Below, piece after piece: positions 13,910 through 17,177 of a DNA stretch of 17,177 nucleotides; position 1 is the stretch's first letter, and every line of letters starts with the position of its first letter. The position numbers were made by a program, and so were the translations under genes. This stretch comes from Sulfurimonas sp. (lineage in GTDB: Bacteria > Campylobacterota > Campylobacteria > Campylobacterales > Sulfurimonadaceae): positions 1 to 17,177 of the forward strand of contig JAMORM010000208.1 of NCBI GenBank assembly GCA_027063585.1. Reading direction: 5' to 3'. The notes beneath the pieces are model-generated. The model was not told the DNA's origin, made no database searches, and saw only the letters and a list, made by a program, of their open reading frames with translations.

Positions 13910-13918
13910 ACATATAAC

Positions 13919-15841
13919 ATGCTGAGTATTTCAAGCTTTTTACAACTTTTAAAAGAGTCTTTTCGTGATCTTTTACCTATCATACTTGTTATTGTATTCT
14001 TTCAGCTCGCCATTATTCAAAGTGTTCCGCCAAACTGGCTAAGCACTGCCATAGGTTTGGCAATAGTCGGTGTTGGACTAGCGGTATTTCTTCTGGGTCT
14101 TGAAGTCGGTATTTTTCCCGTAGGAGAAGGACTTGCAAGTGAATTTGCCCATAAAGGTTCTACCTTTTGGATTTTGATTTTTGGATTTATGATAGGCTTT
14201 GGAACGACTATAGCCGAACCTGCGCTCATTGTTATTGCCGACAAAGCAGCCAGCATAAGTGCTGGGAGAATTGATGCCACCATTTTAAGAACCGTTGTTG
14301 CCTTTTCTGTCGGTTTTGCCATAGTTTTGGGTGTATGGCGCATCATAAAAGGGCACCCTATCCAATACTACATTATTACGGGTTACATTTTAGTCGTCTC
14401 TGCTACAGCATTTGCACCAAAAGAAATAGTAGGACTTGCCTATGATTTAGGCGGTGTAACCACTTCGACCGTTACCGTTCCTCTTGTCGCAGCTTTGGGG
14501 ATAGGTTTGGCTTCGACCATTAAAGGACGTAATCCTGTGCTAGACGGCTTTGGACTTATCGCCTTTGCTTCACTGACACCTATGATATTTGTACAGTTTT
14601 ACGGTATTGCGGTGTATCAGTTTATTGATGCCGGCACTGCCGTTTTACCGCCTGTTATAGAAGAAATCGAAACTGTCAAAATGCACTTTGACATCATTTC
14701 TATTTTACAGGGTTTACTTGGCGTTATCAGCGATGTCATCCCTATTTTAGGTGTTATTATATTTTTTCAATACATTATTTTAAAAAAACCTATAGATAAT
14801 ATTAAAAATGTTATTATAGGCTTTGGACTTGTCATACTCGGTCTTGATGCCTTTATAGTCGGTTTGGAAATGGGGCTTTTTTCTGTCGGCGAGACTATGG
14901 CATATGAACTGACACAATATGACAGTGAGCTTATCATTTACTCTTTTGGTTTTCTCATTGGTTTTTCAACAACTATGGCAGAACCTGCTCTGACGGCAAT
15001 CGCCCGAAAAGCGAAAGAGATAAGTGATGAAAAAATCAATGACTTTGTTCTTCGTCTTTTCGTTGCACTCGGCGTTGCCATAGGTATTGCCTTGGGTGCG
15101 TATAGAATCGTTGTAGGCGGTGAAATTGTTTACTACATTATAGCCGGATATATGCTTGTTATTGTCCTCACATTTTTAGCACCTAAGTATATTATTCCCA
15201 TCGCCTATGACAGTGGCGGTGTCACAACTTCAACGGTAACGGTACCTCTTGTTGCCGCACTTGGACTCGGTCTTGCTACAAATATTCCCGGACGAGATCC
15301 TCTTGTAGACGGTTTTGGGCTTATCGCCTTTGCTTCTTTATTTCCTATGATAACAGTTATGTTATATGGCATCATCACAGAAAAAATGGGTGTAAAAGGA
15401 GAATCTGAAAAAGAAGAGATTCAGTTAAAAGAACTACGCCATGCCTTGGAAGATGTTAACAATATGGAACTCTCAACCGTTACCGTAGACGATACAAATG
15501 CAAGGCACTCTTATCTTATGAGCTTTTCTGCCGTACATGTAATCGTACCGCAAAATAAACAAGAAGAAGCACTTATAGCGGCAAAAGATGCAGGTGTTCG
15601 AGGTGTGACAATTATGAGTGCACACGGTATGGGTCTTGAGCATATGGAGAATTTTTATGATAGACTTCATTCTGATGCTACGGATGCCAACTTAATGTTT
15701 ATTACCCAGACAAAGAATGTAGATAAGATAATAAAAGAAATCATAACAAAACTTGACATTACAGGAGACGGAAGAGGACTTACTTTCGCCTATCCGGTGT
15801 CTCACATAAAAGGCTTACGATTAAAACTTGGTGATTTATAA
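13919..15841 (+). CDS. Tandem DUF1538 membrane protein with C-terminal PII-like domain
   Basis: A 640-residue inner-membrane protein built of two homologous halves, about residues 7-235 and 262-490. Matching marks recur 255 residues apart: GGVTTSTVTVPLVAALG at 178-194 and 433-449, preceded in both by a GLE-G-FSVGE-type stretch and AEPAL, and followed by DGFGLIAFASL. DUF1538 proteins are thought to be transporters, with unknown substrate. After the membrane part, residues about 530-640 form a soluble domain (AVHVIVPQNKQEEALIAAKD, AGVRGVTIMSAHGMG, LMFITQTKNVDKIIKEI) that resembles the ferredoxin-like fold of PII signalling proteins. The nucleotide-binding loop cannot be proved from sequence alone. 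PII-type regulation of a transporter by energy or carbon/nitrogen state is the inferred role. It converges on the ClC gene with nine bases between stops. Confidence 0.85.
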   Translation: MLSISSFLQLLKESFRDLLPIILVIVFFQLAIIQSVPPNWLSTAIGLAIVGVGLAVFLLGLEVGIFPVGEGLASEFAHKGSTFWILIFGFMIGFGTTIAEPALIVIADKAASISAGRIDATILRTVVAFSVGFAIVLGVWRIIKGHPIQYYIITGYILVVSATAFAPKEIVGLAYDLGGVTTSTVTVPLVAALGIGLASTIKGRNPVLDGFGLIAFASLTPMIFVQFYGIAVYQFIDAGTAVLPPVIEEIETVKMHFDIISILQGLLGVISDVIPILGVIIFFQYIILKKPIDNIKNVIIGFGLVILGLDAFIVGLEMGLFSVGETMAYELTQYDSELIIYSFGFLIGFSTTMAEPALTAIARKAKEISDEKINDFVLRLFVALGVAIGIALGAYRIVVGGEIVYYIIAGYMLVIVLTFLAPKYIIPIAYDSGGVTTSTVTVPLVAALGLGLATNIPGRDPLVDGFGLIAFASLFPMITVMLYGIITEKMGVKGESEKEEIQLKELRHALEDVNNMELSTVTVDDTNARHSYLMSFSAVHVIVPQNKQEEALIAAKDAGVRGVTIMSAHGMGLEHMENFYDRLHSDATDANLMFITQTKNVDKIIKEIITKLDITGDGRGLTFAYPVSHIKGLRLKLGDL

Positions 15842-15864
15842 AAAGAGAGCTTATTTCTTTTTGT
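15837..15864. terminator. Weak A/T hairpin between convergent genes
   Basis: AAAAAGAGA and TTTCTTTTT flank a five-base loop and overlap both stop codons. Each strand ends in a T-rich stretch, so it could act in both directions, but the stem has almost no G:C pairs. Confidence 0.3.
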
Positions 15865-17177
15865 TTTTCTTGCGCAATCTTCTTCTCAATTTATCTATTT
15901 TATCCATCTCATGCGTTTCGAGTGAGATGTTTATATTTTCTACCTCTTCACCTATTTTTACACTTAACATTTCAGATTTTCTCATTGCCAAAATCTGTGA
16001 AGAAAATATACTTCTATGCCCTGAAATCAAAAAACTAATCACTGCTGCAAGTGCTGCATAATGTGCGATATCTATACCAAAGAGTTCCACAGCCATAATT
16101 GTTGATGCAATAGGCGTATTTGTAGTAGCAGAAACAACACTCACAAAACCAAGTGCTGCAAAAAGTGTAATATGCTCAGGCGAAATAATTGAGCCAAAAA
16201 AATGTCCACTTGTTGCGCCTATATAAAAAATTGGGGTTATGACGCCTCCACTGCCTCCCGCAGCAAGAGAAAGAGAGGTGAAAACAGTTTTTAAAAGAAA
16301 AGTGTACCAGTGAATATCTTGAGCAATTCCAGTATTTGGATTAAGTGCCTCCGCAATGGTATCAAGCCCCAAACCAATATACTGCTCACCAAAAACAAGT
16401 GTAAGCCCAACTATAATCGTACCACCGACAAAAGCTTTTATATATGTATTTAACTTTATTTTTTTTACATAATTATGAGTTTGTGCTATAGTTGTAATGA
16501 CAATATCTGAAACAAAACCAAAAAAAAGTCCGGCAAGCACAACTTTCATAATAAGTCCGACATCTAAAGAGACATCCTGAAAAAAGTGTAAATCATAATA
16601 CGTATACTCTATACCTAAAAACTGGGCTGTGGTAAAGGCGGCAAAACCGGCGATAAACGAGGGAAGCAGCACATCATACATAATGACACCGATAATTAAA
16701 ACCTCAACTCCAAAGATTGCTCCGGCAATAGGTGTTCCAAATACTGTTGCAAAACCGGCACTGATACCGCAAATAACGAGTTTTTTCCTATCTTGTTTAT
16801 GAAATTTTAAAAGCGTAGACAAATATGAAGCTACTCCTGCTCCAATTTGCGCACCGGGACCTTCTTTACCGACAGAACCACCTGAAAAAATCGTCAGTAC
16901 CGTTGCCAAGGTTTTTATAGGAATAACAGAAACATTAATTTTCCCATCATCTTTATGTACAGCAGATATAACCTTTTCCGTACCATGCCCCTCAGCAGTC
17001 GGAGCAAAAGTTTTTACAAGCCACACAGTCAAAACAAGCGCAAAAGGAAGAGTATAATAGTATTCAAACCCAAGCAGTGAACGAGATGTTTCACTGTATG
17101 CCAAAAGCTTTAAAAATCCGGTAACGGTTGCACCGATAAGAATGCCTATCACGGATGATAGGAACACCCACTTTGTA
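15851..17177 (-). CDS. ClC-family chloride channel or chloride/proton antiporter (5' end cut by window edge)
   Basis: The frame is open to the right edge: before the GTG at 17167, codons for T-K-W are still in frame, so the true start is probably outside the window. Numbered from that GTG, 438 residues are present. GGSVGKEGPGAQIGAG holds E102, the gating glutamate of the GKEGP motif, and GGSGGVITPIFYIGA is the C-terminal selectivity motif (GxFxP type). The usual GSGIP motif is replaced by EGHGTEKV near 59-66, a form seen in some bacterial ClC branches. About ten membrane helices are visible. The C-terminus is a short, very basic tail (LRRRLRKKNKKK) without CBS domains. Channel versus antiporter cannot be decided here. 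It is convergent with the DUF1538 gene. Confidence 0.9.
   Translation of the reverse strand, partial: TKWVFLSSVIGILIGATVTGFLKLLAYSETSRSLLGFEYYYTLPFALVLTVWLVKTFAPTAEGHGTEKVISAVHKDDGKINVSVIPIKTLATVLTIFSGGSVGKEGPGAQIGAGVASYLSTLLKFHKQDRKKLVICGISAGFATVFGTPIAGAIFGVEVLIIGVIMYDVLLPSFIAGFAAFTTAQFLGIEYTYYDLHFFQDVSLDVGLIMKVVLAGLFFGFVSDIVITTIAQTHNYVKKIKLNTYIKAFVGGTIIVGLTLVFGEQYIGLGLDTIAEALNPNTGIAQDIHWYTFLLKTVFTSLSLAAGGSGGVITPIFYIGATSGHFFGSIISPEHITLFAALGFVSVVSATTNTPIASTIMAVELFGIDIAHYAALAAVISFLISGHRSIFSSQILAMRKSEMLSVKIGEEVENINISLETHEMDKIDKLRRRLRKKNKKK

Overview
This A+T-rich window looks like chromosomal DNA of a free-living Campylobacterota (epsilonproteobacterium), most likely close to Sulfurimonas. That placement is inferred from gene families: an HWRQP-type histidine kinase joined to CheB/CheR, a cytoplasmic CZB chemoreceptor, a double DUF1538 protein, and short A+T-rich intergenic spaces. 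It was not checked by database search. No transposase, phage gene, rRNA or CRISPR array was seen.

Layout. (1) 1-7137, signalling: a REC/HD-GYP/degenerate-GGDEF regulator (minus, cut by the left edge) diverges over only 36 bp from a 1449-residue CheB-CheR-PAS-histidine kinase. A soluble methyl-accepting protein with a C-terminal zinc-binding CZB domain follows. (2) 7150-11271, minus strand: a tightly packed six-gene run. In transcription order it encodes a small exported His/Cys-rich protein, an outer-membrane barrel, a ZnuA-like binding protein, a ZnuB-like permease, a RHPMY-type membrane methyltransferase and a membrane-anchored unknown. It reads as a zinc or other divalent-metal uptake operon, but it has no ATPase gene. 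(3) 11398-11826: a receiver-less winged-helix regulator transcribed divergently from that operon. Its 3' end overlaps tRNA-Ser(GGA) on the other strand. (4) 11931-13706, minus: cobU-cobS-cobC, the nucleotide-loop assembly steps of cobalamin. (5) 13919-17177: a tandem DUF1538 membrane protein with a C-terminal PII-like domain, convergent with a ClC chloride channel/antiporter cut by the right edge.

Two signals are not explained by genes. First, a dispersed intergenic hairpin element occurs at about 5814-5974 and 13771-13900. Its copies share 55 of 56 core bases, and the only core substitution is matched by a compensating change in the partner strand. Second, the palindrome TTACATGTAA occurs six times perfectly between 5740 and 13029, plus two near-matches, almost always in variable parts of coding sequence. 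By a rough hand estimate this is far above chance.

The genes suggest a metal theme: a CZB (zinc-responsive) chemoreceptor lies convergent with a metal-uptake operon, and a DNA-binding regulator lies divergent from it. These links rest on position and family knowledge, not on experiment. No gene-free stretch exceeds 300 bases; the longest, 5781-6069, holds the first hairpin element and the chemoreceptor promoter region.
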